A stretch of 64,000 nucleotides of DNA from Parasulfuritortus sp049322515 (GTDB lineage Bacteria > Pseudomonadota > Gammaproteobacteria > Burkholderiales > Thiobacillaceae), in NCBI GenBank assembly GCA_049322515.1, contig JBMOQW010000012.1:124001-188000 (forward strand), in the 5' to 3' direction. A program made the position numbers and the translations under genes. Under the pieces are notes generated by a model. That model searched no databases. It was not told the DNA's origin and saw only the letters and a list, made by a program, of their open reading frames with translations. Positions 44,691 through 53,600 of this stretch are shown piece by piece (position 1 is the stretch's first letter; each line of letters opens with the position of its first letter).

Positions 44691-46199
44691 TTACGGGGTG
44701 ATCACCGGCATGCCGGACTCGATGGTGTGGGCGATGTTGGAGCCGTAGTTGGCCACCGAAGAACCGGCGTCACGCATCACGGCGGCAAAGCCGATGACGG
44801 GCAGACCGGTGAAGGTGGTGGTACCGACCATCAGGTTCTCGCCACCATCGGTCGCGATCGTCAGGTCAACGCTGGCCCAGCCGGCGCTGCCCGCCGAAGC
44901 GGTGCTGATGGCAGTGCGGTTGGCAGCGGAACCGAACACGCTGGTGCCGTTGAAGTCGAGCACGTTGACTTCGTAGCAAATCTCGGTCGGCGCGGTGATG
45001 GAACCACCACGACCCGAGAAGCCGGTGCCGCTCGGCGTTTCATCCGGACCTTCTTCGCGGTTCACGTAGGACACCTGAATCGTGTCACAGGACATGCCGG
45101 TACCAGAGGCGGAGCCCTTGTAGAACCACTCGGCGAACGGATCGATACCCTCCGTGCCGGACGTGGTGACGGCGGAGGTGTAGGCGTCGGTATAGAAGTG
45201 CTTGGTCGGGAAGGTCAGCACCCAGCTGGTCGCGGCACCGGTACCGGTGGCGTACTCGTTGATGACGGCATTCGCCATCAGCAGGCCGGAAACCTGATCG
45301 ACCACAACCGCATCGCCCGCGCCATCACCGGCCACCTGGCCGTTGTTGAAGCCCCACACCGCGGTGTTGGGCGTACCGGAAGCCAGGGTCGGGTTGACGT
45401 CATTCGCCGGAGCGATGATGTGGTTGCTGCCGATCTCGATCCACTCTTCGATGGCGGTCGGCTCGGCATCCACAGCCTTGCCGCTGGCCACGTCAATGTA
45501 GGTGACATGACCCTTCAGGATGTTCTCGGGGCCAGTGAAGTAGCCATCGCCGGTGTTGTCGGTGGCAGCCGTAATGGTCGCGCTGGTCTCGAGGGCCGAG
45601 TCAACCGTCGCACAGTTACGGGGAACACCGCCAACGTGCTTGGCGTTGTAAGCAATGATGTTCGCAGAGTCGGTCACATCATCGGTGCTCACGCCCATCA
45701 GGATCACTTCGAAGTAACCCTCTTGCACGCGAGTAACGTCGGTAGTGGCACCGTCCGTGTACTGGTTGGAGAACAGGTCGGTGAAGAACGGAGCCTCGTA
45801 ACCGCCCGTGCCGGTGGCGTTCCACTTCGGCTTGTCAGGAGAGGTACAGGTGTTGTCGAAGGTACGAACCACGGCACCGGTGCCGGCAGCGTCCTTGGTG
45901 ACCGCAGCGCTCCAGTGGTCGTACGGGGACATGATGACGTTGAAGTCAAGAACTTCGCGGCTGTTCAGGGCTTCGCGGAAACGAATCTTGAAGATCGCGG
46001 TCTTGTCGGTGGTGTTGGTCACCGTGAAAACAGTGTCAAAGCCATTCTTGACGGTGTAGTACGGGAACAGAAGAACCTGACCGACGTTGTTCTGGGAAAC
46101 GTTCATCGCCTGAGCCGGCGCCGACATCATCACGCCGCCGCTGATCGCGGTAGCGACAGCCAGAGTCACGAGTTTCTTGCGTGCGTTAAGCAGCTTCAT
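44691..46199 (-). CDS. Putative secreted surface protein, probably highly expressed
   Basis: A 502-residue protein with a signal peptide (ARKKLVTLAVATAISGGVMM...AQA). The mature start MNVSQNNVGQVLLFPYYTV and the early VFTVTNTTDKTAIFKIRF and SREVLDFNVIMSPYDHW match a family of uncharacterised surface proteins of Beta- and Gammaproteobacteria that I know only as hypothetical. The rest is Thr/Asp/Gly-rich. It has a textbook AAGGAG eight bases before the ATG, a narrow codon choice and its own strong terminator, all signs of high expression. The frame is open to 46280, but that part covers the gap and a hairpin, so the ATG at 46199 is the start. Confidence 0.82.
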   Translation of the reverse strand: MKLLNARKKLVTLAVATAISGGVMMSAPAQAMNVSQNNVGQVLLFPYYTVKNGFDTVFTVTNTTDKTAIFKIRFREALNSREVLDFNVIMSPYDHWSAAVTKDAAGTGAVVRTFDNTCTSPDKPKWNATGTGGYEAPFFTDLFSNQYTDGATTDVTRVQEGYFEVILMGVSTDDVTDSANIIAYNAKHVGGVPRNCATVDSALETSATITAATDNTGDGYFTGPENILKGHVTYIDVASGKAVDAEPTAIEEWIEIGSNHIIAPANDVNPTLASGTPNTAVWGFNNGQVAGDGAGDAVVVDQVSGLLMANAVINEYATGTGAATSWVLTFPTKHFYTDAYTSAVTTSGTEGIDPFAEWFYKGSASGTGMSCDTIQVSYVNREEGPDETPSGTGFSGRGGSITAPTEICYEVNVLDFNGTSVFGSAANRTAISTASAGSAGWASVDLTIATDGGENLMVGTTTFTGLPVIGFAAVMRDAGSSVANYGSNIAHTIESGMPVITP

Positions 46200-46223
46200 A
46201 TTTAAACTCCTTGCAAGGTCAAC

Positions 46224-46259
46224 AAAAAAACTTCTAAAAGTTAAGCCAGGCGCCTGGCT
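46224..46259 (-). terminator. Palindrome with T-run after the lipoprotein gene
   Basis: A 16-bp perfect palindrome, AGCCAGGCGCCTGGCT, at 46244-46259. On the minus strand it is followed by TTAACTTTT, then by a weak AACTT/AAGTT hairpin and seven T's. It lies between the lipoprotein stop (46290) and the surface-protein start, so it may end the first transcript or act as an operator or attenuator for the second. Confidence 0.5.
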
Positions 46260-46289
46260 AGACACAATCCAAACAGACATGAACCAAGT

Positions 46290-46736
46290 CTACTTGGCGG
46301 TGTACCACCATCCCCCGTCCATGTAAAGCCACTTCTCAGTGAGGGTCTTCACGGTTTCGATCGAGCTGCCTCTCACACCCGGGAGCTCAGCCCGATAAGT
46401 AACCTCCACCGAAACAGAAGCTACCGTAGGGGAATCATAACCAACATGAGCAACCCGCGCCACACGCCATTCCACGGCCCGCCCGTACTTACCGCGATAC
46501 TGTTGCAGAGGCACAACAGCGCGGTACTCAGGCGTCAGAAATGCATAGGCTTTGTCAATATCGCCATTGACGACATGTTTCCAGCGGGCTTCGACACGCT
46601 CCTTCAGCACTTCGGCTTGGGAGGTACGCCAACGGTCCGAATCTTCCGGGCTTACCGCGCAGGCAGTCAAGCCGGACGCCAGCAACAGCGCGCCCCATTG
46701 CGGCCAACTGAGTTTGGTGAGTGACATTGGATTCAT
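46290..46736 (-). CDS. Small lipoprotein with NTF2-like domain
   Basis: A 148-residue protein with a lipoprotein signal: WGALLLASGLTAC gives a lipobox LTAC with Cys at about residue 26. The mature part has a helix (AEVLKERVEARWKHVVNGD), then KAYAFLTPEYRAV and beta strands ending KTLTEKWLYMDGGWWY, which looks like the cone-shaped SnoaL/NTF2 fold. It lies upstream of the surface-protein gene on the same strand, as such lipoprotein genes often do. No strong Shine-Dalgarno precedes either ATG (46736 or 46727). The function is unknown. Confidence 0.75.
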   Translation of the reverse strand: MNPMSLTKLSWPQWGALLLASGLTACAVSPEDSDRWRTSQAEVLKERVEARWKHVVNGDIDKAYAFLTPEYRAVVPLQQYRGKYGRAVEWRVARVAHVGYDSPTVASVSVEVTYRAELPGVRGSSIETVKTLTEKWLYMDGGWWYTAK

Positions 46737-46922
46737 TGACGCGAAATCGCGAGATTAAATTGATCTATTGTTTTCGAGCATGCCGCCTCAGGGGCACATG
46801 CCACACTAACGAGCCTCGGCACCTTAGCAAGCGCATCCGGCAACGTCAAGGCGAAGCCATCGCGATCCCCGACCAATGCCCACGGACAGGCACCATGATG
46901 GAGAGGCGTGAACACCTCACTT

Positions 46923-47891
46923 TCAGTTACCCCTGCCTGCCTGATGCACTTTCCAGGCCATGTCGATTCGGCGCATCAGGTAACCGAGTGCAGCCAGCCA
47001 ACCGACCATGCACGGCATACGCCATTCCGGACGGGCTTCGCAGATCAGCCCCAGGCCTGCGGCAATCGCCATGATGCCATAGGCTTGGGACAGCATCCGG
47101 CGCCGCCCGACCCCGAGTCGAATGACTCTTTGATAATAATGTTCCTTGTGGGCCTGCCAAATGGGTTCACCCTGCAAACCCCGCTTGATCAAGGTCACGC
47201 TGGCATCGACCAGGAACGGAGAAAACACCATCAAGGGGAACCAGGGCGACCATGCCCCCTGATGGCATCCAATGATTCCCATGGCCCCCGCCAGGAAGCC
47301 CAGCGGAATGGCTCCCATATCACCCATGAACAAGCGCGCGGGCGGATAGTTGTGCAGCAGGAAGCCCAATGCTGCAGAGGCCACGACACCATTGGCACTG
47401 GCCAAATTCGTGTATCCGTCACTATGCGCCGCATACGCAAAGACACCGAACCCGACGCACGCCATCCCACCCGCGAGACCGTCGGCTCCGTCCATGAAAT
47501 TGTATAAATTGGTCATCCATACCAGGATGAGCACCAGGCCCACGCCAAGCATCACCGGGATATCGTGGAACCCGAGCAGCACGAATCCGATCGCCGCGGT
47601 GATGTGAGCCACCAGCCGCGGGGCCACGGGCAGGCGACAAAGATCATCCAGCAGGGAGACGACAAACAAGCCCAGGGTGGGAAGTAGCCAAAAGGCTTCC
47701 CCGCTTTGGCTCAGCCACCAACCCGCAGCCGCCCCCAAAGCCATGGCACCACCACCGACACGGGGTATGGCGCCGTGATGCAAGGAGCGCGCATTGGGCA
47801 CATCCACAGCCCAGCCCGCAGTGCCTCTGACGACAAGCAGCCAGCAAACGACATAGGCAAGCGCGAAGCTGGCAACCATGCCGAGGATCAT
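46923..47891 (-). CDS. WecA/MraY-type undecaprenyl-phosphate glycosyl-1-phosphate transferase
   Basis: A 322-residue membrane protein with about ten helices and the three hallmarks of the GT-4 polyprenyl-phosphate transferase family: SLLDDLCRLP, TNLYNFMDGADGLAGG with the catalytic Asp, and LFMGDMGAIPLGFLAG. HHGAIPRVGGGAM is the usual first cytoplasmic loop. It should place the first sugar phosphate on the lipid carrier and so begin glycan synthesis. The ATG at 47891 follows GGGAGG. The neighbour upstream is a GT2 that could add the next sugar. The 186 bases downstream, to the lipoprotein gene, show no gene. Confidence 0.9.
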   Translation of the reverse strand: MILGMVASFALAYVVCWLLVVRGTAGWAVDVPNARSLHHGAIPRVGGGAMALGAAAGWWLSQSGEAFWLLPTLGLFVVSLLDDLCRLPVAPRLVAHITAAIGFVLLGFHDIPVMLGVGLVLILVWMTNLYNFMDGADGLAGGMACVGFGVFAYAAHSDGYTNLASANGVVASAALGFLLHNYPPARLFMGDMGAIPLGFLAGAMGIIGCHQGAWSPWFPLMVFSPFLVDASVTLIKRGLQGEPIWQAHKEHYYQRVIRLGVGRRRMLSQAYGIMAIAAGLGLICEARPEWRMPCMVGWLAALGYLMRRIDMAWKVHQAGRGN

Positions 47892-47930
47892 GTGCCCTCC
47901 CACGGCACATATCCACGCATCACCTGCGTA

Positions 47931-48782
47931 TCAAGCACGCTTGCGCCCCAGAACAATCGCTGCGGTCTTGACCAAGAACCGGAGGGTGACGCCCAACGTG
48001 ATCAGCAACAATATCGCCAGGCGGGTCTTCCCGTAGTAAAACTTGAACAGATATCGCACCATCCCACGGTGCTTGAACCATTCCATCCGGATGGGTCGGT
48101 GACGGCTGCACACCCCCTTCTGATGAACGGCGACCGCCCCCGGCACGAACGACAACTGCCACCCCGCCCTCCGAAACCGCTCGCACCAGTCAAGATCTTC
48201 CCAATGCATGAAGTACGCCTCATCCAGAAGCCCGACACTTCGCATGGCTTCGACGCGTACCATCATGAAGGCACCCGAGAGTGCTTCTACATACTGGGGA
48301 CGGGAAGGGAGGGGCTGGCCCGCCTGTGTAAGACGTTGACCGGGAAACATGGCCCAGAGCACCCTGGTCGGCGTCGGCGCCAGGCGCCGCCCGCCATTTT
48401 GCTCGGAACCGTCCGTGTTCAACAGCAAACACCCGGCCATGCCGAGCGAAGCATCCGCACGCATGACTGACCTGACCTGCTCAAGGGTATCAGGCGCAAC
48501 CAGGCAGTCCGGGTTGAGCAACAAGGCGAAGTCCCCCGAGCACGCTCGCAATACTTGGTTGTTGGCTGCGGAGAAGCCGAGATTGCTGTCGTTGCGAATC
48601 ACCCGGATCTTGTCCACAACCGCAGGCAGGAGGTCCAAGCTATCGTCCGTGGAAGCATTATCAACCACCACGACATCGACTGGCACGCTGGAGGCCAGTA
48701 CACACCGGAGGCAATCTGCCAGCACTGCGCCCGCATTGAAATTGACGATGACGACTTTGACTGGCGAATCAGGATCGCACAT
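47931..48782 (-). CDS. Rhamnosyltransferase-like GT2 glycosyltransferase
   Basis: A 283-residue WbbL-type enzyme: KVVIVNFNAGAVLADCL, VVVDNASTDDSLDLL, SNLGFSAANNQVLRACSG, LLNPDCLVAPDTL as the metal site, and MHWEDLDWCERFRRAGW as the base-bearing ED region. A C-terminal hydrophobic stretch (LAILLLITLGVTLRFLV) may anchor it to the membrane. It lies 39 bases before the WecA-type gene, with which it probably forms the first steps of the repeat unit. The ATG at 48782 fits the domain start; the frame runs further to a GTG without a ribosome site. Confidence 0.87.
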   Translation of the reverse strand: MCDPDSPVKVVIVNFNAGAVLADCLRCVLASSVPVDVVVVDNASTDDSLDLLPAVVDKIRVIRNDSNLGFSAANNQVLRACSGDFALLLNPDCLVAPDTLEQVRSVMRADASLGMAGCLLLNTDGSEQNGGRRLAPTPTRVLWAMFPGQRLTQAGQPLPSRPQYVEALSGAFMMVRVEAMRSVGLLDEAYFMHWEDLDWCERFRRAGWQLSFVPGAVAVHQKGVCSRHRPIRMEWFKHRGMVRYLFKFYYGKTRLAILLLITLGVTLRFLVKTAAIVLGRKRA

Positions 48783-48923
48783 CAATATAGCCACGCAAGA
48801 ACGGGGAAACACAGAAACAAGACCATACTGGGCGTGTCGATGCTAACCAACAGGTCGATATGGCAATCAAGGCGGCAAGACGCCGGCCGATCAAGCCACT
48901 CCGCTTGACCGGCTGCACTACAG

Positions 48924-51095
48924 TTACTCTTGAATCGCCTTGGCTGGCATGGGCCCGGCCCCTGCCATTCCATCGGCCTCGGACACGCCCCGGTCCAAGA
49001 GCTTGATCATTTTGCTCAAACCTGTGACCCGCTTGCGGTACTCATCCGTCACCGCTGCGGCTTGGGCAACGGTATGCAGGACACGCGGGGTGATCAAGAT
49101 GATCAGTTCTGTCCGGTTGTCCGTGCGCGACTGTTTGCCAAACAAGCCACCCAGGACTGGCACCTCGGACAGCAAGGGCAAGCCATCCGCAGCACGGCTA
49201 TTTTCTTCCTTGATCAACCCGGCCATCACCAAGGTCTCATTGGACTGAACAGTCACCGTGCTCTGGGCGGTCCGCTTCTGAATGGTCGGGGAATCGATCG
49301 AGGATGATGTCGTTTTGCTGGCATTGCTGATCTCCTGGTTGATCTCCAGGGTCACCAAGCCACTTGCATTGACCCTGGGCGTCACGTTCAGCAACACCCC
49401 GGTGTTGAGATACTGGACACTGCTGATCACCCCGGTCGTGGTGTTCGTGGTTTGGGTCTGGGTGATCGTGGGCACTTGATCGCCCACCTGGATAGAGGCT
49501 TTCTGGTTGTCCGCCACGGTAATGTGCGGTGACGAAATGATCTTCAGCTTGGAGTCCGTCGCCAGCATATTCAATACCGCCGTGATATCCCCGGAAAGGC
49601 TCGTCCAGGAATATGAAAGACCGGGGGCCAGGGCTGAGACCCCGGATTCCCCAGCATCCAGCCGACTGCTGATCCGCCCCTTGTTCATGAACCACTCCAG
49701 CCCATAGGCCAGTTCGTCCTTGAGCGTCACTTCGGCGATGGTCACCTCGATCAACACCTGACGAGGCACCACATCGAGCTTGCGCAACGCCATTTCGATT
49801 TTTTCGAAATCGGACGCCGACGCAAGAATGAGCAGCGCATTGTTGTCCTTGTCCGCGATGACCCTCACGTTCTGGGATACCGAGACGGAATGCGCAGCAG
49901 AATTCGCCGACGATTTAGCCTGAGCAGCAACAACTGGCTTGGCCACTTCACCGCCCGGGCTGCTGACCTCTGCCGGCTTGGCCCCCGGCGCAAGGGTGGG
50001 TTGCGGACTATCCTTCTGCGTCGATCCCTTGCCAAACACATCGTTCAGCAGTTCGGCCAACTGTTCGGCCTTGCCATTCTGCACCTGGTAGACGTACAGG
50101 CTTTGGCCGCCGGACCCTGCGCCCGAACGATCCAGGCGCTCGATCCATGTTTTCGCCTGATCGAGATATTTTTCTTGCGGCGTCACCACAAGCAACGCGT
50201 TGAGGCGCTCGATCGGCATCAGTCGCAACGCGCCAGCGAGGGGGCCAAGGCTCTTGTCACCGAACAGCTTTTCCAGTTCGGTGACAATCGTGTTGGCCTC
50301 GACGTTCTGCAAGGTGAACAACCCCACCGACATGCCGGCAAGCCAATCCACGTCGAACATTTCAATGGTTTCGAACATGTGGCGCAATTCAGGCTCGGTA
50401 CCTGAAAGCACAAGAATATTCCGGAGCAGGTCGACACGCACTGCCGATGGATCAGGCAGCACGGGTTCCAGCAGCTTGGCCATGTCCGTGACCCCGATAA
50501 ACTTGAGGGGTACGATTTGAATGCTGTAGCCACCCGGTAGGCGCTTATCCAGCTCGGCCAACCTGGGTGTCAAATTCCCCTTGCCGGCCAAGTTGGCTGG
50601 CAGCACTTGATATACCCCATCGTCTTGCCGGAGCAAGACCGCACCACTCATGCGAAGCACGGTTTCCAGGGTGGGCAGGACAGCTGAACGCGGGATCGGG
50701 CGACGGGTATGCAGGGTGATGGATCCTGCGACGCGGGGATCCATGATGTAGCTTTCCTTGAGGATGTCGGACAGCACGGTTTTGACGACCTCGCGCAAGT
50801 CAGCGCCCTCGAAATTCAAGGTCAATTCACCGGCGACTTGCTGGTAGGGTTTGCTGGACACAGGTTTGACCAATACGCCGGTACCCGGATAAAGACTATA
50901 GCGATCTTGTGAGCGTGCGTCCTCTGCAGGCTTGCCAGGATCCTTTTTGCCAGCGGCCTCGTTACCAGAAGGCGCCATGACTGCACCTTGCTCTGACAAC
51001 TTCTTATTGCCAGCGCAACCTGCCGTCATCGTCGCAATGAAAAGACTCATCACGACGACACTGCCTTCGAGCCATTTCGATGGATTGCGAGACAT
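48924..51095 (-). CDS. gspD: Type II secretion secretin GspD
   Basis: A 723-residue outer-membrane secretin with a lipoprotein-type leader (SLFIATMTAGC). About residues 75-140 are the N0 domain (QVAGELTLNFEGADLREVV), then N1/N2-like domains (RNILVLSGTEPELRHMFETI, ERLNALLVVTPQEKYLD), and about 440-690 the secretin pore domain: VEVTIAEVTL-like VLIEVTIAEVTLKDELAYG, VGDQVPTITQTQT, LVMAGLIKEENSRAADGLP and ELIILITPRVL. AAGGA lies seven bases before the ATG at 51095. It is last in the operon, unlike in many gammaproteobacterial gsp operons, and the N-terminal layout resembles MshL/PilQ relatives. Confidence 0.93.
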   Translation of the reverse strand: MSRNPSKWLEGSVVVMSLFIATMTAGCAGNKKLSEQGAVMAPSGNEAAGKKDPGKPAEDARSQDRYSLYPGTGVLVKPVSSKPYQQVAGELTLNFEGADLREVVKTVLSDILKESYIMDPRVAGSITLHTRRPIPRSAVLPTLETVLRMSGAVLLRQDDGVYQVLPANLAGKGNLTPRLAELDKRLPGGYSIQIVPLKFIGVTDMAKLLEPVLPDPSAVRVDLLRNILVLSGTEPELRHMFETIEMFDVDWLAGMSVGLFTLQNVEANTIVTELEKLFGDKSLGPLAGALRLMPIERLNALLVVTPQEKYLDQAKTWIERLDRSGAGSGGQSLYVYQVQNGKAEQLAELLNDVFGKGSTQKDSPQPTLAPGAKPAEVSSPGGEVAKPVVAAQAKSSANSAAHSVSVSQNVRVIADKDNNALLILASASDFEKIEMALRKLDVVPRQVLIEVTIAEVTLKDELAYGLEWFMNKGRISSRLDAGESGVSALAPGLSYSWTSLSGDITAVLNMLATDSKLKIISSPHITVADNQKASIQVGDQVPTITQTQTTNTTTGVISSVQYLNTGVLLNVTPRVNASGLVTLEINQEISNASKTTSSSIDSPTIQKRTAQSTVTVQSNETLVMAGLIKEENSRAADGLPLLSEVPVLGGLFGKQSRTDNRTELIILITPRVLHTVAQAAAVTDEYRKRVTGLSKMIKLLDRGVSEADGMAGAGPMPAKAIQE

Positions 51096-51117
51096 AGATT
51101 TCCTTGGACACATACGC

Positions 51118-51804
51118 TTACCTGATCACCGGTAAAAATGGGTTTCTTCTCGGCACCGCGCCCGGCGCCGGACTCGGTGACGACTGCACGACTTCCGGGG
51201 GAGCCGCCATGGGCTGAAGGGGCGCAGCCGTCGTTTGCGAATTCACCGCCGGAGCAGCCACATCCCTGGTCCCCGTCGCCGGCTTCTGAACCACTTGCGA
51301 CTTGGGACTGGGGGCCACCTTCAGGGTCAGGCTTTCCATCTCCTCATACTGCGTGAGAATGATCCGCTCTGGTTCCACCTGCTGGACCAGCATGCCATTG
51401 ACCGTACCGCCTTGTTCAACCTTACGAGTCCGCCCACTGGTCACTTCGCGTATCCAGGCAAAACTTGCCTCCGGCAAGATCATCACCCCAACCAGTTGAA
51501 ATTGCCCCTTTTTCATGGTCGGCTTGGGCGGCGGGGGAGGCGGCGGGGGCGGGGGCGGGGGTCGACGTGTCGGCACGAACAGTGGCCGCTCCAGCGTCTG
51601 GCCATAGCGCTTCTCAAGGTCGGGCAGGACATACTCGTCCGGGAGCGACACGGAGACGGGTTCCGGTGCCAGGATGGCCGGTGAGGGCGTGGGCAAATGC
51701 AGGCGCTGACCCCATTCCAGGGGTTGGCCGACTTGGACGGTCAGACCGGCGGTCACCGCAGACCAGACCGCAAGCCAAAGATGTCTAACGTCGAGCCGGG
51801 GCAT
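51118..51804 (-). CDS. GspC/PilP-like inner-membrane protein with a 12-proline run
   Basis: A 228-residue protein with one N-terminal membrane helix (LWLAVWSAVTAGLTVQVG), a short periplasmic lead (YGQTLERPLFVPTRR), twelve prolines in a row at 51526-51561, then a small beta domain: KGQFQLVGVMILPEASFAWI, RKVEQGGTVNGMLVQQVEPERIIL, as in the HR domain of GspC or in PilP. The tail is Pro/Ala-rich. It lacks a PDZ domain. By position and fold it should link the inner-membrane platform to the secretin. It overlaps gspM by 20 bases. The proline run should need elongation factor P. Confidence 0.78.
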   Translation of the reverse strand: MPRLDVRHLWLAVWSAVTAGLTVQVGQPLEWGQRLHLPTPSPAILAPEPVSVSLPDEYVLPDLEKRYGQTLERPLFVPTRRPPPPPPPPPPPPKPTMKKGQFQLVGVMILPEASFAWIREVTSGRTRKVEQGGTVNGMLVQQVEPERIILTQYEEMESLTLKVAPSPKSQVVQKPATGTRDVAAPAVNSQTTAAPLQPMAAPPEVVQSSPSPAPGAVPRRNPFLPVIR

Positions 51805-52381
51805 CTTCGGTCTTCTTCAGCAAGGCGTAGCCATACAGGTCGAATTGCACCTGCACATCCGGATCGACGTTCGGGGTGGGCACGTAATTGGACCGCACGG
51901 TCGATTGGACATTGAGGTTGTCGACAAACAAATAAGGCTGGGTCGCTTCCAGGGAGTACAACATGCTCTGCACACCTTGCAACTTGCCGCGCAAACGGAC
52001 ATTGAGGGTGACCTTGCGATGGCCATCTTCGTCCTTGTGGGGCGCGATCTGCATGCTTTCCGTGCTCAGGCCGTTGGCCTCGGTCACGGTCTGGACGACC
52101 TGCTGGATGTCTGCCGCGGCCAGGGCCGGCGCACTCGACTTGAGGTAAAACCGAGCGGCATCCTTGGCCTTGACCTGACGTATGTGCGCCTCGTAATCCC
52201 CGCGTGCTGCGGCGATCCGTTGGTAACGGGCGATCTTGTCCAGTTCCTGTTCGATGGCGGCGTCGTAGCGGGCATGCATGCGCGAGTTGACTTCGGCGAT
52301 GCCCCAGGCCGCGCCGAGCACCGTTGCCAGGAGCAGGCCAAGGGCCAGTACCCGATGTTCACGTGGCGTCAAGGCACGCAT
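51785..52381 (-). CDS. gspM: Type II secretion assembly protein GspM (PilO-like)
   Basis: A 198-residue protein with one membrane helix (VLALGLLLATVLGAAWGI), a coiled coil (about 30-65, EQELDKIARYQRIAAARGDYEAHI) and a ferredoxin-like periplasmic domain ending QPYLFVDNLNVQSTV and VQVQFDLYGYAL. This is the GspMb/PilO form. It forms the assembly platform with GspL, whose stop it overlaps (TGATG), and with GspF. Confidence 0.85.
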   Translation of the reverse strand: MRALTPREHRVLALGLLLATVLGAAWGIAEVNSRMHARYDAAIEQELDKIARYQRIAAARGDYEAHIRQVKAKDAARFYLKSSAPALAAADIQQVVQTVTEANGLSTESMQIAPHKDEDGHRKVTLNVRLRGKLQGVQSMLYSLEATQPYLFVDNLNVQSTVRSNYVPTPNVDPDVQVQFDLYGYALLKKTEDAPARR

Positions 52382-53592
52382 CAGGGCGCCTCCTTGGCAT
52401 CCGCCGGCTTCCTGGCCCGGGGCTTCTTGCGATCACTGGCAATGGCGCGCTGTGCCGCAATGGCTTCATCGAGACTGATTTCCTTGATCTTGGCGGCGAC
52501 CTGGAAACGCTCGACATTGTTGCGCCCCTTGACCAGGGGCGAACGGAACCCCGATTCCTGCAAGTAGACGGACTTGTCCAGGGTACGAATCAGGCTCGAA
52601 GACGACCGGGTTTCTCCGCTCAAGATCACTTCAGGACCCTTGATCTCCAATTGATTCAGCCAAGTATCGTCGGGTAGCAACCGGGTCAGATCTTCGAGCA
52701 TCATCACGCTCGCTGGCCGGCGCAGCTTTCTTTCCAGCAGAAAGACGTACTCGGCGCTGGCTTGATCCAGCGATTGACGCAGGCCGTCAATGGCCTCGGC
52801 ACGGGCACGGGCCTGACCAGCCTCGGCCTGCAAAGCAAACACCACTTCCCGCTTTTGCCAGAGTGGCACGGCCAGCGCAGCAAAGAGCAGGAACAATGGA
52901 ACGAGCACCATGATGAAAAAGAACAGCCTGCTCCGCCAAGAACCACGCGGACGCAAATGCAGGGGGAGCAGATTACCGTAGCGAGCTGTCGTGCCGATTT
53001 CGTCCGAGGGCACGGCGAGCGATGGGAAACGGCCCCACTCACGCAACACGGAAAGTGCTTGATCAAGGGGCGCACGCGCAGCCACGGCGACTGCCACCTC
53101 GATGCCACCTGTCTTGGACTCACTCCCCGCCTCACGATAATCGAACCAGGCCTGATCACCATTGAATGGCGTGTGACGGCCCAACTCGAAACCGATCACT
53201 TGGCGCAAATTGTCGCGGGCTGCGACCGGCAGACGTATGTGCCTGCGCAATAGCTGACCGGCCGGAATTGCCAAGCCGATCGGCTGGCGCCGGTAGCGTC
53301 CCAGCATGGCCTCAAAGGCCAGCTTGCGCGCTGCGGGATCCCCGGCATTGAGGTCGACGCGACCCAGTTCCGTTGATTGACCTGCTTCATGGCGGCGCAC
53401 CACGGCGTGACCGGCAGCGAACTCGACCCAGAGAAAGCGCCGGACACTGGGCGGGAAGGGCTTCAGTCCAGCCGGCACCAAAGCCGACAATTCGCGCCAC
53501 CACCAGGCAAAAAAACGGCGTACACCCGCGAAGCTGCCCGTATTCGAGCCCGCGCTGCGTGGGGAGGGATACCTGGTCGCCATGGTGTGCAT
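52381..53592 (-). CDS. gspL: Type II secretion assembly protein GspL (PilN-like)
   Basis: About 403 residues: a cytoplasmic PilM/GspL-like actin-fold region (about 50-215, with LAIPAGQLLRRHIRLPVAARD and VIGFELGRHTPF), a membrane helix (LFFFIMVLVPLFLLFAALAV), a coiled coil and a PilN-type periplasmic domain (MMLEDLTRLLPDDTWLNQLE). The conserved 'LP...L..ai..E...hTPF' element is the part that contacts GspE in relatives. The C-terminus is a Lys/Arg-rich tail. The start is not certain: ATG at 53592 or 53583, neither with a clear Shine-Dalgarno. Confidence 0.85.
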   Translation of the reverse strand: MHTMATRYPSPRSAGSNTGSFAGVRRFFAWWWRELSALVPAGLKPFPPSVRRFLWVEFAAGHAVVRRHEAGQSTELGRVDLNAGDPAARKLAFEAMLGRYRRQPIGLAIPAGQLLRRHIRLPVAARDNLRQVIGFELGRHTPFNGDQAWFDYREAGSESKTGGIEVAVAVAARAPLDQALSVLREWGRFPSLAVPSDEIGTTARYGNLLPLHLRPRGSWRSRLFFFIMVLVPLFLLFAALAVPLWQKREVVFALQAEAGQARARAEAIDGLRQSLDQASAEYVFLLERKLRRPASVMMLEDLTRLLPDDTWLNQLEIKGPEVILSGETRSSSSLIRTLDKSVYLQESGFRSPLVKGRNNVERFQVAAKIKEISLDEAIAAQRAIASDRKKPRARKPADAKEAP

Positions 53593-53600
53593 CAAGCCAG

